Source: Mycobacterium ostraviense (GTDB taxonomy: Bacteria > Actinomycetota > Actinomycetes > Mycobacteriales > Mycobacteriaceae). Taken from it: a DNA stretch of 64,000 nt. Each line of letters begins with the position of its first letter. The first letter of the stretch is position 1. The stretch covers positions 3,984,783 through 4,048,782 of the forward strand of contig NZ_NKRE01000001.1 of the NCBI RefSeq assembly GCF_002705925.1, given 5' to 3'. The translations under genes were made by a program, and so were the position numbers. This document shows positions 42,129-51,681 of the stretch, piece by piece. The notes under the pieces are model-generated. The model saw only the letters and a list, made by a program, of their open reading frames with translations, was not told where the DNA came from and did no database searches.

Positions 42129-42992
42129 GTGCCCGAACTTCCCGAAATCGAAGCACTGGTCGACCATCTGCGCCGGCACGCGGTCGGATTGCCGATCGGC
42201 CGCGTCGACGTCGTGGCGCTGTCGGTGCTGAAAACCTTCGATCCGCCGGTCAGCGCCCTACCCGGCCGCACCGTCACCGCGGCCGACCGGTGGGGAAAAT
42301 ACCTGGGCCTGCGGGCGGACCCGCTGTGGTTGATCGCTCACCTGTCGCGGGCGGGCTGGCTGCGATGGTCGGACAAGCTGGCCGCGGCGCCGCTGCGGCC
42401 CGGAAAGGGGCCGATCGCGCTGCGCGTGCATCTCGGTACCCCCGGCGATGCACCGGGTTTCGACCTCACCGAGGCCGGCACCCAGAAGCGTCTGGCAGTC
42501 TGGCTGGTCGACGATCCGAAGCAGGTTCCGGGTATCGCGGCGCTCGGACCGGATGCGCTCCAACTCAGCACCGAAGACCTGGCCGGGCTATTGGCCGGCA
42601 ACACCGGACGCATCAAGACCGTCATCACCGACCAGAAGGTGATCGCCGGCATCGGCAACGCCTACAGCGACGAAATCTTGCACGTCGCCAAGATCTCGCC
42701 GTTCGCCACCGCCGGCAAACTGTCGGCCGAACAACTGACCACCCTGCACAACGCGATGGTGTCGGTGCTGTCCGACGCGGTGCACCGCTCCGTCGGCCAG
42801 GGCGCCGCAATACTCAAGGGCGAGAAGCGCTCCGGGCTGCGGGTACACGCCCGCACCGGGCTGCCCTGCCCGGTGTGCGGTGACACCGTGCGGGACGTGT
42901 CGTTCGCGGACAAGTCTTTCCAGTACTGTCCGACGTGCCAGACCGGCGGCAAGGTGCTGGCCGACCGGCGCATGTCGCGGCTACTGAAGTAG
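42129..42992 (+). CDS. Fpg/Nei-family DNA glycosylase, full length (Rv0944-like)
   Basis: A 287-residue base-excision DNA glycosylase. The catalytic Pro2-Glu3 start is intact (MPELPEIEALVDHL); the active-site Lys is in RWGKYLGLR. The helix-two-turn-helix has IKTVITDQKVIAGIGNAYSD. The zinc finger has CPVCG then CPTCQTGGK. It removes oxidised bases and nicks the strand by beta/delta elimination. GTG 42129 is the start. Rv0944 in M. tuberculosis is only about 158 residues and seems to lack the N-terminal half; here the gene is complete. The SDR follows 16 bases downstream. Confidence 0.92.
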   Translation: MPELPEIEALVDHLRRHAVGLPIGRVDVVALSVLKTFDPPVSALPGRTVTAADRWGKYLGLRADPLWLIAHLSRAGWLRWSDKLAAAPLRPGKGPIALRVHLGTPGDAPGFDLTEAGTQKRLAVWLVDDPKQVPGIAALGPDALQLSTEDLAGLLAGNTGRIKTVITDQKVIAGIGNAYSDEILHVAKISPFATAGKLSAEQLTTLHNAMVSVLSDAVHRSVGQGAAILKGEKRSGLRVHARTGLPCPVCGDTVRDVSFADKSFQYCPTCQTGGKVLADRRMSRLLK

Positions 42993-43008
42993 TCGATATG
43001 CTGCCCGG

Positions 43009-43758
43009 ATGACCCGTCGGAAAATCCTCATCACCGGTGCCAGCTCCGGCCTCGGCGCCGGAATGGCCCGGGCATTCGCCGCCAAGGGCTGCGACCTGGC
43101 GCTGTGCGCCCGTCGCACCGACCGGCTCGACGAGCTGAAAGCCGAACTGTCACAACGGTATCCAAATGTCAAGATCGCGGTGGCGGCCCTGGACGTCAAC
43201 GACCACGAGCAGGTGCCCGAGGTGTTCGCCGAGCTCAGCGACGAGCTTGGCGGTATTGACCGCGTCATCGTCAACGCCGGTATCGGCAAGGGTGCCAGGC
43301 TGGGGTCGGGCAAGTTGTGGGCCAACAAGGCAACCATCGAAACCAATCTCGTGGCCGCCCTGGTGCAGATCGAAACGGCGCTGGAGATGTTCGCTAACAG
43401 CGGTTCGGGGCATCTGGTGCTCATTTCCTCGGTGCTGGGCAACACGGGCGTGCCGGGCGTCAAAGCCGCCTATGCCGCCAGCAAGGCCGGGTTGAGTTCA
43501 TTGGGCGAATCGCTGCGCGCCGAGTACGCCAGGGGTCCCATCAAGATCTCGGTGATCGAGCCGGGCTACATCGAGTCGGAGATGACGGCCAAGTCGAACA
43601 GCACAATGTTCATGGTGGACAACGAAACCGGCGTCAAGGCGCTCGTCGACGCCATCGAACGCGAACCCGGGCGGGCCGCAGTGCCGTGGTGGCCGTGGGC
43701 GCCGCTGGTGCAGTTGATGCGGGTGCTGCCGCCGCCGCTGACCAAGCTGTTCGCCTGA
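43009..43758 (+). CDS. Short-chain dehydrogenase/reductase (Rv0945-like)
   Basis: A 249-residue classical SDR. Cofactor loop TGASSGLGAGMA, then CARRTDRLDEL (Arg pair favouring NADP), the NAGIGKG motif, and the catalytic Ser-Tyr-Lys in ISSVLGNTG and YAASKAGL. It ends with a hydrophobic helix PWAPLVQLMRVLPPPLTKLF that may touch the membrane. It follows the glycosylase gene by 16 bases on the same strand, so co-transcription is likely though the functions look unrelated. Substrate unknown. Confidence 0.9.
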   Translation: MTRRKILITGASSGLGAGMARAFAAKGCDLALCARRTDRLDELKAELSQRYPNVKIAVAALDVNDHEQVPEVFAELSDELGGIDRVIVNAGIGKGARLGSGKLWANKATIETNLVAALVQIETALEMFANSGSGHLVLISSVLGNTGVPGVKAAYAASKAGLSSLGESLRAEYARGPIKISVIEPGYIESEMTAKSNSTMFMVDNETGVKALVDAIEREPGRAAVPWWPWAPLVQLMRVLPPPLTKLFA

Positions 43759-43803
43759 ACCGTCGAAAGTGAATCTGACGACGGCTCTTCGGGGGCGGCA
43801 TTG

Positions 43804-45468
43804 TCAGCCGGCGCGTCCTCGTTCGGTGCGGTAGCGACGGACCAGCGCGTCGGTCGAGCTGTCCGACTGCGGCGCGGGCGCGGCGTCACCGGTGATCACC
43901 GGAAGCAGCGCCTTGGCCTGAGTCTTACCCAGCTCCACCCCCCACTGGTCGAACGAGTCGATCCCCCACACCACACCCTCGGTGAACACTTGGTGCTCAT
44001 ACAAAGCGATCAGCTGTCCCAGCACCGACGGCGTCAGCCGGTTGGCCAGAATCGAGGTGGACGGCCGGTTGCCGGGCATCACCTTGTGCGGCACCACGTC
44101 GGCGGGGGTCCCCTCGGCCGCGATCTCCTCGGCGGTCTTACCGAACGCCAGCACCTGGGTCTGGGCGAAGAAATTGCTCATCAACAGGTCGTGCATGCTG
44201 CCGGTGCCCTCGACGGTCGGCAGGTCGTCGAGCGGTTGGCTGAAGCCGATGAAATCCGCCGGCACCAACCGGGTTCCCTGATGCAGCAATTGATAGAAGG
44301 CATGCTGGCCGTTGGTTCCCGGTTCGCCCCAAAAGATTTCGCCGGTGTCGGTGGTCACCGGGGTGCCGTCGGCACGAGTCGACTTGCCGTTGGACTCCAT
44401 GGTCAGCTGCTGCAGGTAGGCCGCGAAGCGGGCCAGGTCATTGGAATACGGCAACACCGCCCGCGACTGCGCGCCCATGAAGTTGGAGTACCACAGACCG
44501 ATAAGACCAAGCAGCGCAGGCGCATTGGACTCCAGCGGCGCGGTCCGGAAGTGTTCGTCGACGATGTGGAACCCGGAGAGGAAGTCGGCGAAGGCTTCGC
44601 GGCCGATGGCGGCCATCACCGAGAGCCCGATCGCCGAATCGACCGAATACCGCCCACCGACCCAATCCCAAAAGCCGAACATGTTGTCGGTGTTGATGCC
44701 GAAGTCGTCGACCAGGCGCTTGTTGGTGGAGACGGCGACGAAATGCCTGGACACCGCGGCGTCGCCGAGCGCGTCGGTGAGCCAGCGGCGTGCGGCGGTC
44801 GCGTTGGTCAGCGTCTCCAGCGTCGAGAACGTCTTCGACGCGACAACGAAGAGTGTTGTGGCAGGGTCTAAATCGGCCAGTTTGGCGATGAGGTCGGCCG
44901 GGTCGACGTTGGAGACGAAACGTGCCGAAATCCCGGCGTCGGCGTAGTGGCGCAGTGCCTGGTACACCATCACCGGGCCCAGGTCCGAACCGCCGATGCC
45001 GATGTTGACCACGGTGCTGATCCGCTTGCCGGTGGCTCCGGTCCACTCGCCGCTGCGCAGCCGGTCGGTGAAGTCGCCCATCGCATCCAGCACGGCATGC
45101 ACGTCCTGCACCACGTTGCGGCCGTCGACCACCAGCTCGGCGTCGCGGGGCAGCCGCAGCGCCGTGTGCAGCACGGCGCGATCCTCGGAGGTGTTGATGT
45201 GCGCACCCGAGAACATCTGGTTGCGGCGCTCTTCCAGTTTCGCCGCGCGAGCCAGCTCGATCAGCAGCCGTAGCGTCTCGCGGGTGATGCGGTGCTTGCT
45301 GTAGTCGATATAGAGGTCGCCGACGGCGATCGTGAGATCGCGGCCGCGATCGGGATCGTCGGCGAACAACTGCCGAAGGTGCGTTTCTCCGATCTGATCG
45401 TGGTGCTTGCGCAGGGCGTCCCACGCCGGGGTGGCGGTGATGTCGCGGATTGATGGCTCGGCGGTCAT
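43804..45468 (-). CDS. pgi: Glucose-6-phosphate isomerase
   Basis: A 554-residue phosphoglucose isomerase. Signatures: VNIGIGGSDLGPVMV, VASKTFSTLETLTNA, VGGRYSVDSAIGLS, GEPGTNGQHAFYQLLHQG and GIDSFDQWGVELGK, carrying the active-site Glu, His and Lys. It interconverts glucose-6-phosphate and fructose-6-phosphate in glycolysis and gluconeogenesis. Full length; ATG 45468 gives MTAEPSIRDI. Matches Rv0946c. Its 5' side faces the mycolyltransferase gene on the same strand, with 45 bases between the mycolyltransferase stop and the pgi start. Confidence 0.97.
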   Translation of the reverse strand: MTAEPSIRDITATPAWDALRKHHDQIGETHLRQLFADDPDRGRDLTIAVGDLYIDYSKHRITRETLRLLIELARAAKLEERRNQMFSGAHINTSEDRAVLHTALRLPRDAELVVDGRNVVQDVHAVLDAMGDFTDRLRSGEWTGATGKRISTVVNIGIGGSDLGPVMVYQALRHYADAGISARFVSNVDPADLIAKLADLDPATTLFVVASKTFSTLETLTNATAARRWLTDALGDAAVSRHFVAVSTNKRLVDDFGINTDNMFGFWDWVGGRYSVDSAIGLSVMAAIGREAFADFLSGFHIVDEHFRTAPLESNAPALLGLIGLWYSNFMGAQSRAVLPYSNDLARFAAYLQQLTMESNGKSTRADGTPVTTDTGEIFWGEPGTNGQHAFYQLLHQGTRLVPADFIGFSQPLDDLPTVEGTGSMHDLLMSNFFAQTQVLAFGKTAEEIAAEGTPADVVPHKVMPGNRPSTSILANRLTPSVLGQLIALYEHQVFTEGVVWGIDSFDQWGVELGKTQAKALLPVITGDAAPAPQSDSSTDALVRRYRTERGRAG

Positions 45469-45513
45469 GATTTGACCCTAATGCTCCGGGACCGGGGGCA
45501 GCCGGAGCGATAT

Positions 45514-46485
45514 CTAAGTCGTGCCCAGCACCTGCTGGAGATCGGGCAGCATGGCCTGCAATTGTGCGCCCCAATATAACCAGGTATGGGTGCCGTTAGC
45601 CGGGAAATTGAACACGCCGTTGTGCCCGCCCTTGGCTTTGTACCTGGCCTGGAAAATCTTGTTGCTGATCCGCGTGGCGGATTCCAGCAGGCTGGCATCG
45701 AGCTTGCCGGCGGCCTCCAAGTCCGATTGGCCGCCGTTGCCGGTATACACCCAGATTCGGGTGTTGTTGGCGACGAGCGTCCCCGCATTGGCCGTCGGGT
45801 CGTTGGCCGCCCAGGCCGGGTCGGTGGGCGGGCCCCACATCGCCTCGGAGCGAAAACCGCCGGCGCCCAGTTGCGCGGCACTGACCAATGACGGCCATTG
45901 CCCGGCGGACAGGGTGAGAAAGCCCGACATCGATGCCGCGTAGCTGAAGTTCTGCGGATGTTTGGCGGCCAGGATGAGCGCCGCCGATCCCGACATCGAT
46001 GCACCGACCACCGCGTTTCCCGAGGTGCTGACCGTCTTGTTGGTCGCCAGCCACTGCGGAAGCTCGTCGGTCAGGAAGGTTTCCCACTTGTACGTCCAGA
46101 CCCCACCGTTGCCGGCCGCGGGCTGATACCAGTTGGAGTAGAAGCTGGCCATGCCGCCGACGGGCATGACGAGCGACAGCCCGGATTGGTCGAACCATTC
46201 GAACACCGGCAGGTGCATGTCCCAGCCGTTGTAGTCGTCCCGGGCGAGCATGCCGTCGAGCAAATACACCGCATGGGGGCCGCCGCCCTGAAATTCCACC
46301 TTGATCTGGCGGTGCATCGACGGTGAGGGCACCATCAGATACTCGATCGGCAGGCCGCGCCGCGACCACGCGGACGAGGTGGCCGAGCCGACAGCCAGCA
46401 CTGCCAGCAGGGCGACTACAGCCGTCGCCGAAACGACCACCGCACGGCGCAGTCGCAGAAGCCCAGCTGACTTTGCTGTAACCAT
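45514..46485 (-). CDS. Antigen-85-like mycolyltransferase/esterase, intact
   Basis: A 323-residue secreted alpha/beta hydrolase of the antigen 85 (PF00756) group. An N-terminal signal or anchor helix (VVVSATAVVALLAVLAVG) precedes RGLPIEYLMVPSPSM. The nucleophile elbow is VVGASMSGSAAL, the acid is in the TRIWVYTGNGGQSDLEAAG region, and the catalytic His is in FPANGTHTWLYWG, with the tryptophan that antigen 85 proteins also have. Such enzymes transfer mycolic acid to trehalose or arabinogalactan. ATG 46485 was chosen; a TTG start nine codons upstream is weaker. In M. tuberculosis the gene here (Rv0947c) is a short remnant, while this copy is complete with its triad. Confidence 0.88.
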   Translation of the reverse strand: MVTAKSAGLLRLRRAVVVSATAVVALLAVLAVGSATSSAWSRRGLPIEYLMVPSPSMHRQIKVEFQGGGPHAVYLLDGMLARDDYNGWDMHLPVFEWFDQSGLSLVMPVGGMASFYSNWYQPAAGNGGVWTYKWETFLTDELPQWLATNKTVSTSGNAVVGASMSGSAALILAAKHPQNFSYAASMSGFLTLSAGQWPSLVSAAQLGAGGFRSEAMWGPPTDPAWAANDPTANAGTLVANNTRIWVYTGNGGQSDLEAAGKLDASLLESATRISNKIFQARYKAKGGHNGVFNFPANGTHTWLYWGAQLQAMLPDLQQVLGTT

Positions 46486-46542
46486 TTCGGCGGAATGTAC
46501 CGCAGAAACCAAGATATCAGCGATAAGCAGCGGAAATGTGAC

Positions 46543-46854
46543 CTATTGGTGACCGAGACGACCCCGGCCCAGCCGCAAGAGCAGCATTGCCAGGTGCTTA
46601 CCGTCGGGTCCGAGTTCGCTGTAGCGCTCGATGACCTGCATCTCGCGGTTGTGGACCAGCCGGGTGCCTCCGGAGGCCATCCGGACTCTGCCGATCGCCT
46701 GCGACACTTCGGCGCGCCGTTTGACCGCGGCCAGGATTTCGCGGTCCAACCGGTCGATCTCCTCGCGCAGTTCCTCGATGCTCGGCAGCTGTTGGGTATC
46801 GGTGTTCATCTCCGCTGACTCCGCGTTCTCGTGATGTGGGGATTCTGGTCTCAT
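46543..46854 (-). CDS. Chorismate mutase (AroQ type, intracellular)
   Basis: A 103-residue all-helical chorismate mutase, the first step toward Phe and Tyr. The active-site pattern is present: LREEIDRLDREILAAVKRRA in helix 1, then QAIGRVRMASGGTRLVHNRE and VIERYSEL. It is closely like Rv0948c, whose C-terminal RLGH residues contact DAHP synthase and raise its low activity; here the tail is GRGRLGHQ, one Gln longer. The start ATG 46854 (MRPESPHHEN) agrees with Rv0948c. Confidence 0.93.
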   Translation of the reverse strand: MRPESPHHENAESAEMNTDTQQLPSIEELREEIDRLDREILAAVKRRAEVSQAIGRVRMASGGTRLVHNREMQVIERYSELGPDGKHLAMLLLRLGRGRLGHQ

Positions 46855-47099
46855 CCGGTATCGGGCCTCACACAAGAGACGAGCCCCGAATCGCCGAAGC
46901 GGACCACGGGGCTCTGCGAAAGCAGCTAGACCACGGGCACCGCTGGCGGGTACCCGTAGAAAAATCGGCGCTGCCTGTTGAGCACCAACCGAGTGTGCCA
47001 CCAAGGGCCGCGGCTACGCAAAAGCCCGGCGAGCCGTTGGCCGGAAATCGTGGCGGGCGGGTTGCGGCAGATGGACCCTGTCCGGTCCCGCGGGTTCGC

Positions 47100-48677
47100 C
47101 GCGTGCGGCGAAGCGTCGACCGCGATGGTGCCAGCGGCCGCACCGTACGCACAGTTGGCTGAGCGCGGCGGCAACCCAGGCCGTAGCGGCGGCCGGGCAG
47201 GCCCGAACGGTCGCTGGCGTGTTCGAGGCGGCGCGGGCCGCGACGGTCGTGCCGGCGGCGGTGGCGGCCAACCGGAATGCGTTGGTGCAGATGGTGCTGT
47301 CGAACTGGTTCGGGCTGAACGCGCCGGCGATCGCACACATCGAAGGCCTGTACGAACAGATGTGGGCCCGGGATGTTGCCGCGATGGCGGGTTATCACGG
47401 GGGAGCTTCGGCAGCGGCCGCCGGGTTGGCCCCGTGGCAGGAGCTGCCGTAGAACATCCCGGGCCTGAGCGCGCTGTCGTCGGTCGGCAACATCGGTGCC
47501 GGGAACTTCTGCTTGGGAAACATCGGCAGCGGAAACATGGGCAGCGGCTATACCGGTAATGCAAACTTCGGCGGCGGGAACAATGGCGACCTCAACTTCG
47601 GCGACGGAAACCTAAGCGGAATCCTCAACTTCGGCAACGGAAGCGGGAATTTCGGTACGCCAACTTCGGCTTAGGACATAGCGGTCCCGAAGTCATGCCC
47701 ACGGCAGGAAACTCGAATGTCGGTTTGGCAATACCGGCAACTCCAACATCGGTATAGGCAACTTTGGCAATTTCAACATCGGGCTGGGCAATAGTGGCTT
47801 CAACATCGGCTTGGGCAACTCGGGGAACAACATTTCGGCATCGGTTTGACCGGCGACAATCAATTCGGCATCAACTTCAACGGCCTGAACTCCGGTAGCG
47901 GCAACATCGGCTTATTCAATTCCGGCGACAACAATGTCGGCTTCTTCAATTCGGGCGTGCCCGGTGTTGTGTTCGTGTTCCCAGAGTTCGCTAACCGGTA
48001 TTTATGTCACCTGAATTGCCGATACCCAGTTTCCGGCTCGGGATCGAGCGCCACGGTGGGCTTCTTCAACTCGGGTGCGAGCAGCGTGGGCTTCTACAAC
48101 TCCGGCTCCGGCAACACCGGATTTGGAAATTCGGGCAACACCAACACCGGATTTGGAACTCGGGGAGCATCAACACGGGTGCCGGCAATGCCGGCGATGT
48201 GAATACCGGCAACGGGAGCGCAACCGACACCGGGGCCACAAACTCCGGCTTCGGGAACACCGGCATCGGAACCTCGGGCTTCAACAACCATGGGAACAGT
48301 ACTTCGGGATGGGAAAACACCGGTAATTCGAGTGAGGGCTACGGAAACGTCGGTAACTTCCAGACAGGCTTCCAAACACAAACAGCCGCAATACCGGCTT
48401 CTTCAACTCGGGCGTCAACTCCGTCGGATTCTCGAATACCAGCGGAATCGGCTATGCGAACGGCGGCGTTACCGGCAACGTGGGCTTCATGAACGTCGGC
48501 ACCGACAATTCGGGCTTCGGCCAGTCCGGGACTTTGAACTCGGGCTGGGGCAACTCGGGCACAAACAGCTCGGGCACAATCACACCGGCACCGACCAGTC
48601 CGGGTTCGAGTAACAGCACCGCCCCAGACGCTCAGCTCGACAACCTGGTCCGACGAGTCGTCGGTGGGCGGCGGTAA
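47100..48677 (+). pseudogene. Frameshifted PPE-MPTR pseudogene
   Basis: PPE-domain sequence is recognisable from about 47110 (VPAAAPYAQ), continues after a one-base shift (WLSAAATQAVAAAGQA), then reads EAARAATVVPAAVAANRNAL, APAIAHIEGLYEQMWARDVA and YHGGASAAAAGLAPWQELP before a TAG at 47450. The same frame goes on with MPTR repeats (NIGAGNFCLGNIGSGNMGSG) to another stop near 47674. More MPTR stretches follow in changing frames (47846-48202, 48480-48677) until the stop at 48677. No PPE start (MDFGALPPE-like) can be found. At least four lesions are therefore present, and no full product is possible. Confidence 0.88.
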
Positions 48678-48689
48678 GTTTGGACCGAC

Positions 48690-51017
48690 ATGAGTGTGCA
48701 CGCGACCGACGCGAAGTCCGAAACAGATCAGCTGCTCGACGGCCTCAACCCGCAACAGCGCCAGGCGGTGCTGCATGAGGGCTCGCCGCTGCTGATCGTC
48801 GCGGGCGCGGGTTCGGGTAAGACGGCGGTGTTGACCCGGCGGATCGCATACCTCATCGCCGCGCGTGGTGTCGCGGTCGGTCAGATCCTGGCCATCACCT
48901 TCACCAACAAGGCCGCCGCCGAGATGCGGGAACGGGTAGTGCGCCTGGTCAGTGCCCGGGCCCGGTACATGTGGGTGTCCACGTTTCACTCGACCTGCGT
49001 GCGGATCCTGCGCAACAACGCGTCGCTGATCGACGGCCTCAACTCCAACTTCTCCATCTATGACGCCGACGATTCGCGTCGGCTGCTGCAGATGATCGGC
49101 CGCGACATGGGCCTGGACATCAAACGGTATTCGCCGCGGCTGTTGGCGAACGCGATCTCGAACCTGAAGAACGAGCTGATTGACCCCCACCGGGCGCTGG
49201 CCGACCTGACGGGCGACTCAGATGACTTGGCACGTACCGTCGCATCCGTCTACGCCGAATACCAGCGACGGCTACGGGCGGCCAATGCGCTGGATTTCGA
49301 CGACCTCATCGGCGAGACCGTCGCGGTGTTGCAGACCTTCCCGGACATCGCCCAGTACTACCGGCGACGGTTCCGGCACGTCCTGATCGACGAGTACCAG
49401 GACACCAACCACGCGCAATACGTCTTGGTGCGCGAACTGGTCGGCCACGGCACGCAAGAAGGCCCCGATAACCAGGTGCCGCCCGCGGAGCTGTGCGTCG
49501 TCGGCGACGCCGACCAGTCAATCTATGCCTTCCGCGGCGCGACCATCCGCAACATCGAAGACTTCGAGCGCGACTACCCCGACGCGGCAACGATTCTGCT
49601 GGAACAGAATTACCGCTCCACACAAAACATCTTGTCGGCGGCCAACTCCGTGATCGCCCGCAACGCCGGGCGCCGGGAGAAGCGACTGTGGACCGACGCC
49701 GGGGAAGGGGAGTTGATCGTCGGCTACGTCGCCGACAACGAACACGACGAGGCCAGGTTCGTCGCCGAAGAGATCGACGCACTCGCCGAGCGCGGCGAGA
49801 TCACCTACAACGACGTCGCCGTCTTCTACCGCACCAACAACTCGTCGCGCTCGTTGGAAGAGGTGTTCATCCGCGCCGGAATCCCGTACAAGGTCGTCGG
49901 GGGCGTGCGCTTTTACGAGCGCAAGGAGATTCGCGACATCATCGCCTACCTGCGCGTGCTGGATAATCCCGGCGACGCGGTCAGCATGCGGCGCATTCTC
50001 AATACGCCGCGCCGCGGCATCGGCGATCGCGCCGAGGCGTGCGTGGCGGTCTATTCCGAGAGCACCGGCGCCAGCTTCGCCGACGCGCTACAAGCCGCGG
50101 CCGAGGGCAAGGTCGCGATGCTCAACACCCGCGCGGAGAAGGCGATCGCGGGCTTTGTGCAGATGCTCGACGAGCTGCGGGACCGCCTCGACTCGTCTCA
50201 AGGGGACCTCGGTGAGTTGGTCGAGGCGGTGCTGGAACGCACCGGATACCGTCGGGAGCTGGAATCGTCCACCGACCCCCAGGAGCTGGCGCGGCTGGAC
50301 AACCTCAACGAACTCGTCAGCGTCGCACACGAATTCAGTGCCGACCAGGCGAATACCGCTGCGCTAGAACCGGACAACGAAGACGTGCCGGACACCGGTG
50401 TGTTGGCGGCGTTTCTGGAACGGGTATCGCTGATCGCCGACTCTGACGAGATCCCCGAGCACGGTGCCGGTGTCGTCACGTTGATGACGTTGCATACCGC
50501 CAAGGGGCTGGAGTTCCCGGTGGTGTTCGTGACCGGCTGGGAGGACGGGATGTTCCCGCACATGCGGGCGCTGGACGACCCGACCGAACTCTCCGAGGAG
50601 CGGCGGCTGGCCTACGTCGGCATCACGCGGGCCCGGCAACGGCTTTATGTCAGCCGGGCCATGGTGCGGTCGTCCTGGGGACAGCCGATGCTGAATCCGG
50701 AATCGCGCTTCCTGCGCGAGATCCCGCAGGAGCTCATCGATTGGCGGCGCACCGCGCCGAAGCCGTCGTTCAGTGCGCCGGTGAGTGGAGCCGGCCGGTT
50801 CGGCCCCCTGCGGGCGGCGCCCACCCGTTCTGCCGGGGCGAGCAAGCGCCCGCTGCTGGTCTTGCAGCCCGGCGACCGCGTTTCGCACGATAAGTACGGC
50901 TTGGGCCGGGTCGAGGAAGTCTCCGGCGTAGGGGAGTCCGCGATGTCGCTGATCGACTTCGGCAGTTCGGGGCGGGTCAAGCTGATGCACAACCACGCCC
51001 CGGTGACCAAGCTGTAG
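48690..51017 (+). CDS. uvrD1: DNA helicase UvrD1 (UvrD/PcrA family)
   Basis: A 775-residue superfamily 1A helicase. Motifs in order: GLNPQQRQAV (Q motif), AGAGSGKTAVL (Walker A), ITFTNKAAAEMRERV (Ia), DEYQDTNHAQY (Walker B), GDADQSIYAFRGA (III), LEQNYRSTQNI (IV), VVTLMTLHTAKGLEFPVVF (V) and ITRARQRLYVSRA (VI). It unwinds DNA 3' to 5' in nucleotide excision repair, and in mycobacteria UvrD1 is stimulated by Ku, encoded 20 kb to the left. The C-terminal PcrA-type domain (DRVSHDKYGLGRVEEVSG) binds RNA polymerase or UvrB. ATG 48690 sits close to the PPE remnant. Confidence 0.97.
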   Translation: MSVHATDAKSETDQLLDGLNPQQRQAVLHEGSPLLIVAGAGSGKTAVLTRRIAYLIAARGVAVGQILAITFTNKAAAEMRERVVRLVSARARYMWVSTFHSTCVRILRNNASLIDGLNSNFSIYDADDSRRLLQMIGRDMGLDIKRYSPRLLANAISNLKNELIDPHRALADLTGDSDDLARTVASVYAEYQRRLRAANALDFDDLIGETVAVLQTFPDIAQYYRRRFRHVLIDEYQDTNHAQYVLVRELVGHGTQEGPDNQVPPAELCVVGDADQSIYAFRGATIRNIEDFERDYPDAATILLEQNYRSTQNILSAANSVIARNAGRREKRLWTDAGEGELIVGYVADNEHDEARFVAEEIDALAERGEITYNDVAVFYRTNNSSRSLEEVFIRAGIPYKVVGGVRFYERKEIRDIIAYLRVLDNPGDAVSMRRILNTPRRGIGDRAEACVAVYSESTGASFADALQAAAEGKVAMLNTRAEKAIAGFVQMLDELRDRLDSSQGDLGELVEAVLERTGYRRELESSTDPQELARLDNLNELVSVAHEFSADQANTAALEPDNEDVPDTGVLAAFLERVSLIADSDEIPEHGAGVVTLMTLHTAKGLEFPVVFVTGWEDGMFPHMRALDDPTELSEERRLAYVGITRARQRLYVSRAMVRSSWGQPMLNPESRFLREIPQELIDWRRTAPKPSFSAPVSGAGRFGPLRAAPTRSAGASKRPLLVLQPGDRVSHDKYGLGRVEEVSGVGESAMSLIDFGSSGRVKLMHNHAPVTKL

Positions 51018-51093
51018 CGCTCTTGCGCCGACCGTGAACTCACCGCGAAAAAATCGTGAGATCCTCGCAGTGGCAACACGTTCGGCGACGACG

Positions 51094-51678
51094 CTACTCC
51101 ACGAGCCAGCGTTTTGTCGCCGGATGCAGGGCCAACACCACGCTGGCGATCGGCAGTAGCGGCAGGGTGTGCACGATCCACCCGACCCGCGCACCGGCGA
51201 TGAACACGCCACCGTAGGTCAACACCGCGACCACCGCGCCCGCCGCGATCAGATAGCGCCCCAGAGACCGGCGGAGCAACAACATGATCACGCCGGTGAC
51301 AGTGGCTGCAGCGAAGACCAGAGCCAGAAAGCCCACCGCGATGCAGAACAGTCGGTCGGTCCGCCACCATCCGGCAATCAGGTCGGTGGCCACCACCGAG
51401 GTGGCCCATCCGCTGACGATGCTGACCGCCGCGGCCGCGACGGCCGTCCAGGGGCTCGACTCGTGGCCGATCGCGGCCGGTAGCGGCGGAAAGTGGTCCA
51501 CCCGGCCGGTTGCGTCCAACGCTGTTGGGTGGCGCGAGATCTGGGTGGCCGCGGAATCGGATATCGCGGGCAGTGGTCCGGTCGGCGCCCGGCGGATGAT
51601 GCGGGTGCGCGGTTCCTCGAGAGATCCAGTGGGCTCGGACGGGTTCTCAGGCGCGGGGGGACGGCTCGCTGCGGTCAC
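51094..51678 (-). CDS. Hypothetical four-helix membrane protein
   Basis: A 194-residue protein of unknown function. The first 75 residues are Pro/Ser/Arg-rich and likely cytoplasmic (PPAPENPSEPTGSLEEPRTR). Four hydrophobic segments follow: about 80-103, 111-132, 142-162 and 166-184. It ends LALHPATKRWLVE. No enzymatic motif. The start is 51678, and the M23 peptidase stop lies 3 bases upstream of it on the same strand, so it is probably second in a two-gene unit with the peptidase. Confidence 0.75.
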   Translation of the reverse strand: MTAASRPPAPENPSEPTGSLEEPRTRIIRRAPTGPLPAISDSAATQISRHPTALDATGRVDHFPPLPAAIGHESSPWTAVAAAAVSIVSGWATSVVATDLIAGWWRTDRLFCIAVGFLALVFAAATVTGVIMLLLRRSLGRYLIAAGAVVAVLTYGGVFIAGARVGWIVHTLPLLPIASVVLALHPATKRWLVE

Positions 51679-51681
51679 CGG

